From: Platynereis dumerilii
Taxonomy: Eukaryota > Annelida > Polychaeta > Phyllodocida > Nereididae
Reading direction: 5' to 3'
DNA length: 64,000 nucleotides
NCBI GenBank assembly: GCA_026936325.1
Contig: JAPTHN010000009.1
Span: 834,501-898,500, forward strand
Within the stretch, counting starts at the first letter, position 1. Each line of letters begins with the position of its first letter. This document shows, in pieces, positions 10,850-22,544 of the stretch. The notes beneath the pieces are model-generated. The model was given only the letters and a program-made list of their open reading frames with translations, was not told the origin of the DNA and searched no databases. Position numbers and translations under genes: made by a program.

Positions 10850-11030
10850 AGGATAAGCACAGTGGTAGCATGCAGGGCTGCCAATTGCTGGGTCCAATGT
10901 TCAAATCCAGCTCTGCTGGGTTAACTTGGCCTATGTCCGACGGATGTTTCAATCATCCTTCGCCTCATTGCCATGTACTCCTCCTCCCTGTCCTTATTAG
11001 CCGACCAAGTGCATAAATACAGAATCGTGT
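10850..11030 (+). mobile_element. tRNA-derived SINE, + strand copy
   Basis: The 5' part holds an A-box-like AGTGGTAGCATGC and a B-box-like GTTCAAATCC, followed by a body that ends ...CCAAGTGCATAAATACAG. It matches, inverted, the copy at 14475-14695 and the fragments at 26920-26985 and 42190-42380. The two boxes are 30 to 40 bp apart, as in tRNA-derived pol III promoters. Confidence 0.65.
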
Positions 11031-11429
11031 TGACATTCAGGCACCTAGACAGCTGGACAGACGAATGAAAATGAAAACATTAGGCCCGTCCTACAGCTTA
11101 ATAAGACCGACAGGTGAAGAAATCTTGAGAGCAGCCTCCCACATATTTGCATATTATTAGAGCCGCCTTTGCCAGGGATGCTCCAAGTGGGGAAATGTGC
11201 AGTGACACTTTATTGTCAGACCCAGCCTGAGGTAAGTGTCTTAAGTTTAATAATTTTAGGGAAAAGATTTTGCGGGTTAATCTTTATGTGAAGGTAACCT
11301 TCCGCTGATTGGGAAAATGCACTCTTAAAAAGTTTTGATCAGGCAAAACTTTGCAGGGTTAGTACCTGGGTTGCTTAGTATAGGCTGTTCTGTAATACTT
11401 TGGCCGTCAGATGAGAAAAAAGATTCAGT

Positions 11430-11700
11430 GTACCATATCTGTCAAACCTGAAAAGAAGGCAGAAAGGAAGAATAGAAGAAATGAAAGAAGAAAGGAAAGA
11501 AGAAAGATAGGACTTATAGGAAGAATTGAAAGGAGGAAAATAGGAAGAATAGAAAGGAGGAAAAAAGAAAGGATGGTAGGTGGGGATCAGGAATGAGGAA
11601 AGGAAAAAATAGAAAAATGAAAAGGAAGAAGGGAAGGTTGCAAAGCAGAAAGAAAGGCAGAAGAGAAGAGAGGAAGAAAGGAAGGGAAAAAGGGAAGGGG
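11430..11700. repeat. Purine-rich (GGAAAGAA)n tract
   Basis: About 270 bp of almost pure purine on the + strand, with imperfect AGGAAAGAAGAAAG and GAAAGGAGGAAAA units. ORFs on either strand here are low-complexity artefacts. Confidence 0.85.
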
Positions 11701-11946
11701 GGTCTTGGTTGCACGTCTTTTGTGACACTTACATAATTTTTTTTTCATGCAACTGGGAGAAAATATCTGTTATGCTGCCAGCTGGGTTGCCAGCCAGACC
11801 AAGCGTCATTCAGCACCTCTCAGCCAGCTTATACAAATCATTTTTACCCAGCCAGCCACCTCGACCGCTTTCTCATCACCTGACTGCAAATTTCATTGGT
11901 TGAATGCCCAAAATTGACTCCCAGCTGACAACTTTGCCAGCTGCAG

Positions 11947-12921
11947 TGGGGGAAGAGGGGGTGAAAAGTCACAAGGGTAAAAAGTCACAAGGGTAAAAAG
12001 TCACAGGCCTTTTTGACCAACTTGCAGTGACCTAATTCTAAGCTTAAATCATAATTCGGGACACTTTTATGAGAAGAAGGTCTGCAGGAAATATGAAAAT
12101 TATACTCATTGTGCAAAGTGGGTTTTTACCCACCTCATGCATTTTTGGTGTCCCAAACAGGTTTTATCGATTCTGAACTTTCTCTATTAATGTCTGGTCA
12201 CTGTGACATAGGAAGTTGTACTAGTGTTTCAAGGTCTTTTGGATAATTGTCTTTCATGCAGTAAACCCATTTTTGGCTATTTGGTCACCAAGTTGCCAGG
12301 ATCATGTGTTGAATTTAAAAAACAGCTGAGGGGTGAAATGTCACACTGTGACATTTCACCCCAGCACTGTGATAATTTACCATAGGGTATGGGAAGTCAG
12401 TATTCTGTGCTAAGGAAAGTAAAATATTCCACACTAGAAGCTTTGAGCTTACAATCTTATCATCATCCATCATCAATAATACTGATGAGAGAGCATTGCA
12501 GCAAAATTTCATTTCGCAAACTTTGGGCAATTTCTGATGCCAGCTTTGCTGATGGCACATTGTCATTATATGCCGAAAGCTTTTGAAGGCTCACTATAAA
12601 TTTCATGCACAAGGATGACTATAAAGTCTAGGTCTGCATATTACCTCATATAGTGTTGTATGTTCACAACAATTGCATGTGACTTGTTACCCCATGGCTG
12701 TGACTTCTTGACCCTGACATGGGGTAAAAAGTCACAACGGACTTTGCCTTAAATAATTGTGAACTGACTAAAGCCTATTTACAGCACAGCAGCTATCATG
12801 TGACACAACTATAGTCATCTAAGTACTGCATAATTATGCCAAAGGACATTCAGATCTAACAAACATCTGCTCTGTTCTGGGGCTTTACCTGAATTTTGTG
12901 ACTTCTGACCCCCGCCTCCCC
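11947..12921. mobile_element. TIR element with GTAAAAAGTCACA words (TAGGGGAGA group)
   Basis: The left end TGGGGGAAGAGGGGGTGAAA and the right end (minus strand) TAGGGGAGGCGGGGGTCAGA are imperfect inverted termini, each followed by AAGTCACAA. The word GGTAAAAAGTCACAA or its inverse recurs at 11960-12010, 12330-12362 and 12690-12740. It is about 975 bp with no transposase. It shares terminal design with the elements at 30.8, 32.4 and 40.9 kb. Confidence 0.7.
12330..12362. repeat. Perfect 16-bp palindrome of the element's own word
   Basis: GGGGTGAAATGTCACA, one C, then its exact reverse complement. It sits in the middle of the surrounding TIR element and is built from the same GTCACA word as the ends. 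Confidence 0.9.
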
Positions 12922-13024
12922 TAATCCTAGCTGACAGTCTGCCAGCCAGCCGGGCACCTGTTTCATAACAGATAATTGGTATAACAGATCATGGGGGGCC
13001 CTTGTGTAGTAGTAATGAGGAATG

Positions 13025-13500
13025 AAATGAAATGGAAAGAAATAACCGGAGGAGCTTCCTTCCTTCCTTCGATTCTTCGTTTCTTCTGTTGTTTCTTCCT
13101 CTTTCCTTCTTCCCTTTGTCCTTCCTTCCTTTGCATCCTTTCTTTCTGTTCTTCCTTTCCTTTCTTTCTTTCTTCCTTTCTTTCTTTTCTTCCCGTCTTT
13201 CTTTGCTTCCTTTTTTTCTTTGCTTCAATTCTTCCGATTCCCTTCCTTTCATCTTCCCTTCCTTTAGTACTATTCTCCTTCTTTCTTTCCTTTATTTCCT
13301 TTCTTTCCTCTCCTTTTTTCCCTACCTCTTTTCCTTCATTTCCATCCTATCTTTTTAAAAATTCCTTCCTTCACCGAGGCCTTGACACTTTGCTTGGCTC
13401 AGAACTAACTTGACATATGTATCTAATTTGCCTGATTATAAAATGTTTTTTGGCCTCATAAGTGTGTTTTACTTAGGCCTATTTATGTACTATAGTGCTG
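13025..13500. repeat. Polypyrimidine tract plus flank, duplicated at 24.64-25.52 kb
   Basis: 13050-13360 is nearly pure (CTTTC/CTTCC)n on the + strand. 13372-13500 (GGCCTTGACACTTTGCTTGG ... TTTATGTACTAT) is unique-looking. Both parts recur at 24655-24905 and 25388-25515, where about 480 bp of other sequence separates them. Confidence 0.8.
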
Positions 13501-14474
13501 CAGAGGACCAGCCAAAAGGGCTTTATTTTGGGAGTAGGTGCAACCCGAACATACACAAAACATAATGGGTATGGAAATGTTCCTAAAGTTCTCTAGTTTA
13601 AGAATCTGCCGGTAGCAAGATTCAAATGTGGGTGCGAACTGAGTTATTTGGCTTCAAATGAGAGAAGGTTTAGGAACTTAAAAGTGACGCTTATACTGGC
13701 GTCGACCTTACTAACAGTTCTTGATTACTCAGTACTCCCTTACATTTTACTCTATAGCATGATGTTGTATACCAAATTGATGCCAAAGAGTTTCTCCTTC
13801 TAATGGTGGTCAGATTATACTTCTATCTGTCTCCTAACCACTTTTTTTGATGACCAATGTGAACCCATATTCATTTACCAAAAATAATTTATAACACACC
13901 ATTTAGTTCCAAAGTTCCAAAATATCCCACAAATTGGTAGTCCATGCTGTTCTGAGTCATTCTGCACCTTGATAAGGATGTTAATTTCAAATTCCTGTCC
14001 TACAAAAATAATTTACACATCGTTGTCCGGGCTCGCAAATTGCCTTGCGAGTAAATACAGCATGAAATAAACCATAAATTTCACTTTTCTTAATGAATAA
14101 ACATCAAATATACAGCAACTAAATGGATGTAAGTAAATTTTTAATTTACCAGCTTTTATTTTTATTTAATTTGGATGTTTAGTTTGTCAATTACCCCTTC
14201 AATACTCAGGCAATATTGAGACAGAGTCTGAAATACACCGGAATTCATTTACCTGAAAGTGCTGTTTGAATGAAATGTCAAGCAACAAAGACAAAGAAAA
14301 AGCTTTTTAAATGACCTTAAGTTAGCCATTAGACATGACAGGGCTATATGAGTAGCACATACAATATTTGTTTTATTGGAACCTTTGTTGTTGACCTGGT
14401 AAGTACTCACTAAAAGGTGATTTTATGTTATGTGAATGAGAAGGATGAGAACCTGCTTTATGAAGTACAATAAA

Positions 14475-14695
14475 CTGGGAAAGGATGGATGGATGGATGA
14501 TTGCGGCTTAACATCCTGTATTTATGCACTTGGTAGGCTAATTTTTACGACAGGAGGAGGACATGGCAATGAGGTGAAGGATGATTGAAACAGCCGTCTA
14601 ACATAGGCCCAGTGACCCGGCAAGAGCTTGATTCGAACCCTGGACCCAGCGATTGGCAGTCCAGTACGCTACCACTAGATCAACACTCCCCCCCA
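14475..14695 (-). mobile_element. tRNA-derived SINE, minus strand copy
   Basis: On the minus strand: GATCTAGTGGTAGCGTACTG (A-box region), then GGGTTCGAATC (B box, 14630-14642), a body of about 120 bp with CTAATTTTTACG, and GTGCATAAATACAGG near the 3' end. A TCCATCCATCC tail follows at 14480-14500. The B box is intact. It is nested inside the 13.86-17.65 kb inverted-repeat element. Confidence 0.75.
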
Positions 14696-14969
14696 AAACT
14701 GGGAAAGGAACATTTGCGCTTGTTCAGAAACAGACCATGAACCATTCTTCAACAACAACCTTCATGCAGCCAGCTAGCCAATATCATCAGCATTTTAAGT
14801 TGGTTCCTCGTTTTATAGTCCGGTGAACATACAATTTTACATAAACATTGCTATTTGAAGGCGGACTATTTGGCCAAAAATTTAGTAGGGCTGATCAGAA
14901 GGAGAAGGTCCCTCTGCACCCATTTGAATAGTTAATTGGACCAAGTGTTTTGGGTACCCTAATAATAGC

Positions 14970-16385
14970 TTGGTAGGCATGAGTTATCCAGTGATCAGGA
15001 AAAGTGGAATTGAAAAAACATGGGAGAATTTTGTGTTTCCGAGGAGTTTTTAGATACTAGCAGCAACATTTGTTCAGCTTTTGGAGGGTTGACAGTTGCA
15101 GTGACGAGGAAACTAAGGTGCCAAATGAACGCTTACATCAAGGAATATCCATCCACATTTGGTAAGGTTGGTTAGGAATGATATATATGGTGAATAGGAC
15201 AGGTTGAATTGATTCATGGGAGAATTTTGTGTTTCCGTCGAGATTTTAGGCACTGACAGCAACAGTTATTCAGCTTTCAGAGGGTTGACATTTGCAGTAA
15301 CAAGGAAACTAAGGTGCCAAATGAAAGCCTACATCAAGTGCTATCCATCCACATCTATTTTGATGGGTTAGGAATGAGTTATATGGTGATTAGAACAGGT
15401 GGAACTGAAAATACATGGGAAAATGTTGTGTATCCGACAAGATTTTAGACACTGACAGCAACATTTATTCAGCTTTTGGAGGGTTGAAAGTTGCAGTAAC
15501 AAGGAAACTAAGGTGCCAAATGAAAGCCTACATCAAGGGCTATCCATCCACATCCATTTTGATGGGTCAGGAATGAGTTATATGGTGATTAGAACAGGTG
15601 GAACTGAAAATTCATGGGAGAATTTTGTGTTTCCGACGAGATTTTGAACACTGACAGCAACATTTATTCAGCTTTTGGAGGGTTGACAGTTGCAGTAACA
15701 AGGAAACTAAGGTGCCAAATGAAAGCCCACATCAAGTGCCATCCATCCAAATCCATTTTGATTGGTCAGGAATGAGTTATATGGTGATTAGAACAGGTGG
15801 AACTGAAAATACATGGGAGAATTTTGCATTTCCGACGAGATTTTAGACACTGACAACAACATTTATTCAGCTTTTGGAGGGTTGACAGTTGCAGTAACAA
15901 GGAAACTAAGGTGCCAAATGAAAGCCTACATCAAGGGCTATCCATCCACATCAATTTTGATGGGTTAGGAATGAGTTATATGGTGATGAGGACAGGTGGA
16001 ATTGAAAATTCATGGGAGAATTGTGTTTCTGATGAGATTTTAGACACTGACAGCAACATTTATTCAGCTTTTGGAGGGTTGACAGTTGCAGTAACAAGGA
16101 AACTAAGCTGCCAAATGAAAGCCCACATCAAGGGCTATCCACCCACATCCATTTGATGGGTTAGAAATGAGTTATATGGTGATTAGGACAGGTGGAATTG
16201 AAAATATATGGGAGAATTTTGTGTTTCCGAGGAGAGTTTTGACACTGACAACAACATCTATTCAGCTTTTAGAGGTTGACAGCTGAAGTAACAAGGAAAC
16301 CAAGGTGCCAAACAAAAGCTGACTTCAATGGCTATCCATCCGCATCTGCTCTGGTTGGTTAGGAATGAGTAATCTTGTAATTGTC
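14970..16385. repeat. 199-bp tandem array, seven units
   Basis: The word GGGAGAATTTTGTGTTTCCG and its variants start at 15022, 15218, 15417, 15616, 15815, 16014 and 16210, giving spacings of 196, 199, 199, 199, 199 and 196. The inner units are most alike and the outer ones more diverged, as expected for a locally homogenised satellite. One unit frame is open for 81 codons (15911-16156), but 199 is not a multiple of three and the frame is not kept between units. Confidence 0.95.
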
Positions 16386-17200
16386 AAGTGATCTCCAGAT
16401 TTGCAAGATGAGAAAAAATTGAGTGTCCCATTTTCTCAATGTAATATTAATGGTGCTGGCAGGACAATAGATTTGAATTGTTTAGGAAAATGATTTCAAA
16501 ATTAAAATGGCGCAATTCCGTTTCAGAAAATGTGCATAGCAGTCCCATTGAACAATGAATCATTAAGACTAGCTGTGAACATAGTTGAACAGCTATATCA
16601 TTTTCCAGGTTTTTGCAGTTATTGACCATCTTCTTTTAGCTTGTATGCATGGAGAACTCATATATTATAGCACATATAAATCATTGTAATGTTCATAAAA
16701 ACTATGGCAAAAACGTATAAGATGACATATAAATACATTGTAGTGCCTGAACCAAGTAACTTATTAAATTTCAGTGATATTTTCTTCCTCGCGATACATG
16801 CACTGCTTAACGACCTTTGCTAATTGCAAAACAGTAATTATTTCCTAGTTAATGATTTAAACTGTATTGATATGGTCACTATAGTGTGAAAGTCCAACCC
16901 CTCTCATCCTTTTCAAGCTATTCTGTGTACCATGGGCTACATTAAACACTGCTGAAAGAGAAAAACATGAATTTTCAGTAATTTTGCCTTAATGACCTTT
17001 AACGACCACTAATTGACCTTAAAATTAAAAATTGACGCCGGCATCCACCCCTACCCCTTTAATCCCTCCCCCCATAGCCCACTTCTACCATGGTTACCAA
17101 GTATTAACAAGAAATGCCGGGAAAAAATTTTCTACAGGCCTTTTTTGGAACTTGGCTGGTCCACTAATAGTACTTGGAAAAGCTTTCTGCCACGAAAGAT
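16386..17200. other. No gene recognised
   Basis: AT-rich spacer between the 199-bp array and the right arm of the inverted-repeat element. Short open frames at 17013-17226 show no family resemblance. Confidence 0.5.
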
Positions 17201-18394
17201 TATTCATTCTACCATTAGTTAAGTAATTATGATGAATTCCAGAGAATTTCAAACTCAGCGTTTCAATATTTTGTGATCATAAATGGGTAATTGAAAAATT
17301 AGATATCCAAATCACAGTACCAATTAAAGCAGATAAATTAGGAATTTATTCATATCCATTTAGTTGCTGTATAGCTTCATAGTAATGCATAAGGAAGAGT
17401 GACTATCATTGCTGACTTGATACTCATTTTACTTGCGAAACAATTTGCGGTCTCAGACAACTGTTTGTAAATCATTTTTATAAATAGAATCTTAAATTAA
17501 TATGCACATCAAGATGCAAAATGAGAAAGAACAATATGAACTGTCAATTGAAGGGATATTTTGTAAGTATGGCACTAGATGGTATCTAAAAAAACATTAT
17601 TAACACTTGAAAAGTGTCATTCCAAGAAATGACTTTTGACAATTAAATTCAGGTTTATTTCGGCCATCATAAAAGCTGATAGAAGGCAAATTGAAGCATG
17701 GTATTACTATCACAAGAATGAGGTACTCTTCGGCATCAATTTGGTATGTCATATTATGCCACAGAGTAAATTATAAGGGAGCAATGACCACTTTTGAACT
17801 GGAATTGACATTGACGCTAGTGATTTTCGCACAAAAAACGTCTATTGACATTCTTAACTTTGATGGCCTATGGCCACTTTCGCACCCAAAATCCAGTTTT
17901 GCTACCAGTGGTTCCATGACCACTGGGTCTTTGGGTGTGCATTCAGGTAGGTAGCATTTTGTGTATATTCGGGTTTAGGTGGACAGCCGTATTGGTGCTT
18001 CCCTCTGCACCACTACTATGGCCTATATACAGTAGTCAACTTTCGAAGTGGATCAAAATTTTTCATATAAAAAATCTTCCCAATACTGAAAAGCAACCAC
18101 CATCTGAGGCAGCATGACTCAGACTGATGCCAGTCCCGCACAAACACATTTCCTGCGTGAAATTTCCTATAATATATATTAACACAAAAAAATATGAGTG
18201 AATAATCTTAGTGCAGTACGTTGGTGTGATGTATTGGCAATGTTTTGGCCGACAAAACTTCATGCTTCACTAAATTTTTACCCTTCAAAACAATGATTGT
18301 TTGTCACAAGGTGCAAAATGATCTGTCACACTAATAAGCAATGGCGACCTTAATTGAAAACAGGTTGTCATTTCTTTTGTAACTCAGTTCGGCA

Positions 18395-18490
18395 AATGTC
18401 AAAATTCGGCAACGCTGCCGTTTAAGGCATCCCCGCTGCCGTGTGAGGCATCCCGCTGCCGTTTGAGGCATCCCCGCTGCTGTTAAAGGC
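18395..18490. repeat. Short tandem GCTGCCGT(T/G)TGAGGCATCCCC units
   Basis: Three to four imperfect units of 26-28 bp. The inverted counterpart is at 21895-21990, with variant words such as GGGGATGCCTTATGAAGC. Part of the inner arm of the surrounding element. Confidence 0.7.
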
Positions 18491-19572
18491 AACTGTTACT
18501 GTATCATGTTCTTTTCAGTGCTGTCAGTGTGATGCATTGCATTTATTACATGGTGGGGTGCCAAAGTTCGGGTTTACCTCTTGGGTGGGCTGGTATTTTT
18601 TCAGATTTGGGATATTATACCATACCTGCCTGCAATGTGCAGAATTATTCAAGTGTACTTTTTTAAAAGTTAAGCAGCTAAGCTCGCAATTCTAGCTTCA
18701 AGGAGCAGTTAAAACATTCAAATTTTAAAGTACATTTTTAAAATGTTTGTGCACCTTACCACTTTTAAAAATCGATTTATTTATGTTATCACATGGTATA
18801 TATGTCACATATCAGCCACCATAATATCGTGGTTCATGCAGTTCCAAAGATCATGTATTGACACAAGTAGTGAGGGCTAATTCAATATCCCAGGGCAGAT
18901 AGTCGTGGTCTAGACATTGTAAAAGCTGTGTATTTTAGATGGTCTTAAACGTCACACTAGGCCTATGTATTGTATATCATTAGCCAAAAGCTAAGGTCTT
19001 AATGGCCCAAGTCACTTCTAAAGAAAGGGAAGAGGAGGCAGAGGTGGAGGAAACGATTGAGTGAAGCAGCAGAGGGAAAGAAGAACTTGGAATTTGGACA
19101 GAGCTGGGAAGGAGTCAGAAAGACAGGACGCAGAGAGATTTGGATTTCTCATTTGGCTGTGGGATAATAAAATCATAAGCCTTGTGCAATTAATCAGGGG
19201 CGGATCCGCGACAGGCCCCGAGAAGCCAACGGATTCTACATTGCTGAAAATGAATGCTGAGTGATTCTGAGGATAGATTATAATATTATCTTCTTTCAGA
19301 CTTCAACATTAAAGAGAAAAACTCTTGAAATTAATAGACTTCCCGTGGCGACTTAGTCACTCTGAAGGTTGACCTGCTTCACGGCTCGAATGTTCTCAAT
19401 ATCTTTTCAGAGTTCTACATAATTAATATATAAACTTTACAAGCATGCTTTTTCAATTGCCAAATGATATACATGTAGTTACTTTTAATCAATGATGTCA
19501 ATCAATGTCAATGTTGGGCAAGAACAATCCCATCCATGGGGCTCAAATGTGTTAATACATGCATGTCTGATG

Positions 19573-19763
19573 CATAGGCGTACGGGACAGACGTTTCGCA
19601 GGGGGGCTGTCGCTATTTTGCCCTGAAATTTTAACATGGCACGAATGTGACCAGGGCAGTGGATCTGCCCTGATTGGTCAGGATTTGCCCTGATATATGC
19701 CATTTGCCCTGATGCCAGGGGGGTTGCAGCCCCCCCTGACCCCCTGCGAAATACGCCTATGGT
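19573..19763. mobile_element. MITE with AGGCGTACGGGAC / GAAATACGCCTATG ends
   Basis: The left end GCATAGGCGTACGGGAC and the right end CGAAATACGCCTATGG are imperfect inverted repeats around a C/G-tract-rich interior with repeated GCCCTGAT words. Non-coding. Confidence 0.55.
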
Positions 19764-19808
19764 CTGATGCTCCATCTTTGCAAGGGAACCTTGTGAAGCC
19801 TCAAATAC

Positions 19809-19924
19809 AGTGGCGTATTTACGGGGGGACAAATTAGCATGGAACAGATAGGAAGTGCTGCGGAGCGCCGCCTATTTGCTCAATGTTATGCCCCCCCTCA
19901 GGCCATTTCTAGATACGCCTCTGC
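19809..19924. mobile_element. MITE fragment, CAGTGGCGTATTTACGG type
   Basis: Starts CAGTGGCGTATTTACGG and ends CTAGATACGCCTCTG. About 116 bp, with no ORF. Same terminal style as the other CAGTGGCG elements here. Confidence 0.5.
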
Positions 19925-20169
19925 TCAAATAGTAGAACTTGCACAGTTTCTAGCTTTTCTGCATGTCTTGTTTCAGAAGGGAAATAGGCCTCCATTCAAA
20001 ATTTTTTTTCACAGTTTTTGTGACTACACTGGTCCCTGCTTTATGAGACCGCCTCTTTTGCGGTAATGAAGTGGTCTCTTGTGGGGGTGCGGTCTCTCGT
20101 CGGGCTGCAAAATGCACTAAAAATACAACTTGCAGCGAGAGGAAGGCGGTCACATAAGACAAGTCGGTC

Positions 20170-20335
20170 CAGTGGCGGATCCAGACAGGGTCATCTAGGG
20201 GGGGCCTCAGGCTGGGCGTGTTTCGGCATTCGCGGGCCCGCCTCGCAGCGTATTTTCTTCAAAATGCTACTATTAATCTCAGTGGTCTAGGGGGGGGGCC
20301 CGGGCCCCCTAGGCCCCCCCCTGTATCTGCCACTA
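20170..20335. mobile_element. hAT-like MITE, CAGTGGCGGATCCAGAC type
   Basis: CAGTGGCGGATCCAGACAGG at the left pairs with CCTGTATCTGCCACTA at the right. CGGTC flanks both sides (20165-20169 and 20336-20340). The interior shares GCGGGCCCG and ATTAATCTCAGTGGTCTAGG with the element at 3279-3435, in opposite orientation. Confidence 0.75.
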
Positions 20336-20702
20336 CGGTCTTACAACAGGGGATCTTACAATGCAGCTAGGGACCACTGTATTCTTATTTGTAAGTGACA
20401 GTCTTTAAGTTGTCAAAATTGGAGCATTGAAAGGTTATCACTATCTATAACGATTAGTTGTTCAATATGGTGCAGATTCATCTGGAATGGGGACTATTTA
20501 TACATCATGCTGTGTTATTGTTAATTGTTATAAGGTTTGACCCATTAGGTTATGAAGTTAGCATTTTTACATAACACCACTTAAACACTAAAATTTCGGT
20601 CTCTTCCTGTGCACATCTCAGCCCACAGCTATCTGCTCTCTGCATGTAGACAAAACTTCAGAGCCCATCGATCTACTATTGTATTTGGTACGAATATTTA
20701 GC

Positions 20703-20898
20703 CAGTGGCATCCCTATGGGGGGGCACGGGGGGCACGTGCCCCCCATATTGGACCTGTGCCCCCCCAGGTGCCCCCCCCCATATGAACTTTCCAACTCTG
20801 GCTAAAATATACAATTAGTATTGTGGGTGCCCCCCCAGAGAATCGCGTGCCCCCCAGGTGCCCCCCCCCCCGCTGGAGACACCCCAGTTGCGCCACTG
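20703..20898. mobile_element. hAT-like MITE with near-perfect 8-bp TSD
   Basis: CAGTGGCATCCCTATGGGG at the left and GTTGCGCCACTG at the right. The flanks TATTTAGC (20695-20702) and TATGTAGC (20899-20906) differ by one base. The interior GTGCCCCCC tracts match, inverted, the element at 25521-25736. Confidence 0.8.
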
Positions 20899-22544
20899 TA
20901 TGTAGCTTGAGACATCCTCTATCTACTCAAAAGCATAACAATAAGAATTAATTAATTGATTTTTTAAAACCGTATTCAGTGAGTTTTCCATACAGATGGG
21001 GTAAAATGACTGTATCTATATCTTATTATCATCTTATATTATTATCTCAGAAAAACGTGGATCTTAGTCAATATATTAGGTGAAATTAAGGTATCTTTCA
21101 AGGTCTAATTACTTTCTAAGATTTAAGAATCCAGGTATCCTACTCAAAATATCTTACACCCAATTGCCTTGTGAATTCATTCTGTGTTTCTCACTTTATA
21201 TTTAATCATTTAATATGTATAGGTACATGGTAAGGTTCGTTAATATTTTGTGGCATTTGTTAAGTAGGCCTAAACAAAGTATATTTTAGCAATAGAGATA
21301 GCTAAATACACTAGCTGTATGTCCACAATAATTTTGTAACACAAGAAAAAGAAACCCATAATTTTGTGCCCCCAGGCTGTGTTCGCAACTTCAGGAAACA
21401 ACATATTGTTAGCTGATTGAAGTACTGTTCCTTTTGCAAATGGTTGAATTGCAATTATCAAGTGATATTTGACAGATTTCAATCGAGATTGTGTCCCCCT
21501 TTTAGAGTGAATTGGCAATCGGCCCAGATTGCAATCTATTTCTTGGTTCAATGATTAATTGCTATATCCTTCACCACAAACAAGGCAGTAAGCCTATCAG
21601 CCTATTTGACTGAATTTTCAAGAGATCAACTGAGCTTTCGGGGCACTGCCTTTTGGAGGGGGGGGGAGGCCACGTGCCCCCTGGGCAATTTAAGATTATG
21701 TCATTTCTTATTTTCCCATGAAATCTCTAAATGTAGGTAGCCTAATTTCAGCGGCTATATCATGTCAAACAACCACATTGAAGTCTCATGTCAAAATTAG
21801 TTAAGTAGCTTCTAAAGAACATCAATATAATCAAAAATGCTGGGATAGATCTATCTTTTCCTTGGATAGATTTCAAGAAATATATATTGACAGTTGGGGA
21901 TGCCGAATTTGGCATCTCCCCGATGCCGTATGAGGCAACGGTTGCCAAAAATGGCATCGGGGGATGCCTTATGAAGCAGCGTTGCCGAATTTTGACTTTT
22001 GCCGAACTGAACTGTGCAATAAACCAGGCACTGTTTTGTTAACTCAATTGAGCTCAACTTTTGATTTGACGTTCCACATTCACTGTTTTAAAAAATCTGT
22101 GGCTTTTCCAATGGATATGAACAATTTCACCCAAGTGGGGGAGCCACCGGCTGGGGCATACTTCATCAAGTGACTGGAGAAATTTGTTTTTCAATCACAT
22201 TTAGTAGACAATTGAAGACTTATTTTTTTAACATTTTCACAGTTTAGGTTCCTTCGATCCAATTTGACATTGTTTGAGTGACCAAGGCTCTGAAATCACC
22301 ACTCAATTTTGGTGCTGCTACAGTGTATTCACTAGTGTGTGACAAGTCGTTTTGCACCTTGCTTCAAACAATCGTGTCTGGTGACCATCAAAGTCACCGA
22401 AGCCTAACAATCTCGTTCAAGCACATTACTAAGATATCAAAGTTAAAATTTCACGCTAAACTATGCAGCAACAACAACTTATGTCAGAATTGCTACAAAG
22501 TAAATTCTTGATCCACTTCGAAAGTTGACTACTGTATATAGATG

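Larger units (their letters stand above)
13860..17650. mobile_element. Large inverted-repeat element (about 400-bp arms)
   Basis: 13860-14260 matches 17210-17650 in reverse complement at moderate identity. Landmarks are CAAAATATCCC, the ACAGCAACTAAATGGAT block, and GCAAATTG..TTGCGAGTAAA against TTTACTTGCGAAACAATTTGC. Between the arms lie a SINE (14475-14695) and a 199-bp tandem array. No transposase frame is seen. The outer ends are not sharp, so no target duplication can be called. Confidence 0.55.
18030..22534. mobile_element. Large element with CAGTAGTCAACTTTCGAAGT termini
   Basis: CAGTAGTCAACTTTCGAAGT then GGATCAA at 18030 is mirrored exactly at the right end, and both ends are flanked by TATA, so a TA target duplication is possible. 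Homology between the arms continues inward, diverged. GATTGTTTG..CAAGGTGCAAAA occurs in both arms, and CAGTTCGGCAAA(A)GTCAAAATTC at 18377 pairs with 22010. The TA flanks and CAGT start suggest a Tc1/mariner-like or foldback element, but no transposase is seen. Several smaller MITEs sit inside. Confidence 0.6.

Noticed and set aside
13032-13413. Serine/phenylalanine/leucine-rich open frames of 108-140 codons
   Set aside because: Direct translation of a CTTTC/CTTCC tract. The same false frames occur at 24615-24949 and, on the other strand, at 11375-11728.
14630-14693. A functional tRNA gene
   Set aside because: A and B boxes are present, but the acceptor stem does not pair, and the sequence continues into a SINE body shared with other copies.
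15911-16156. 81-codon frame in the 199-bp array
   Set aside because: The period is not a multiple of three and the frame is not conserved between units.
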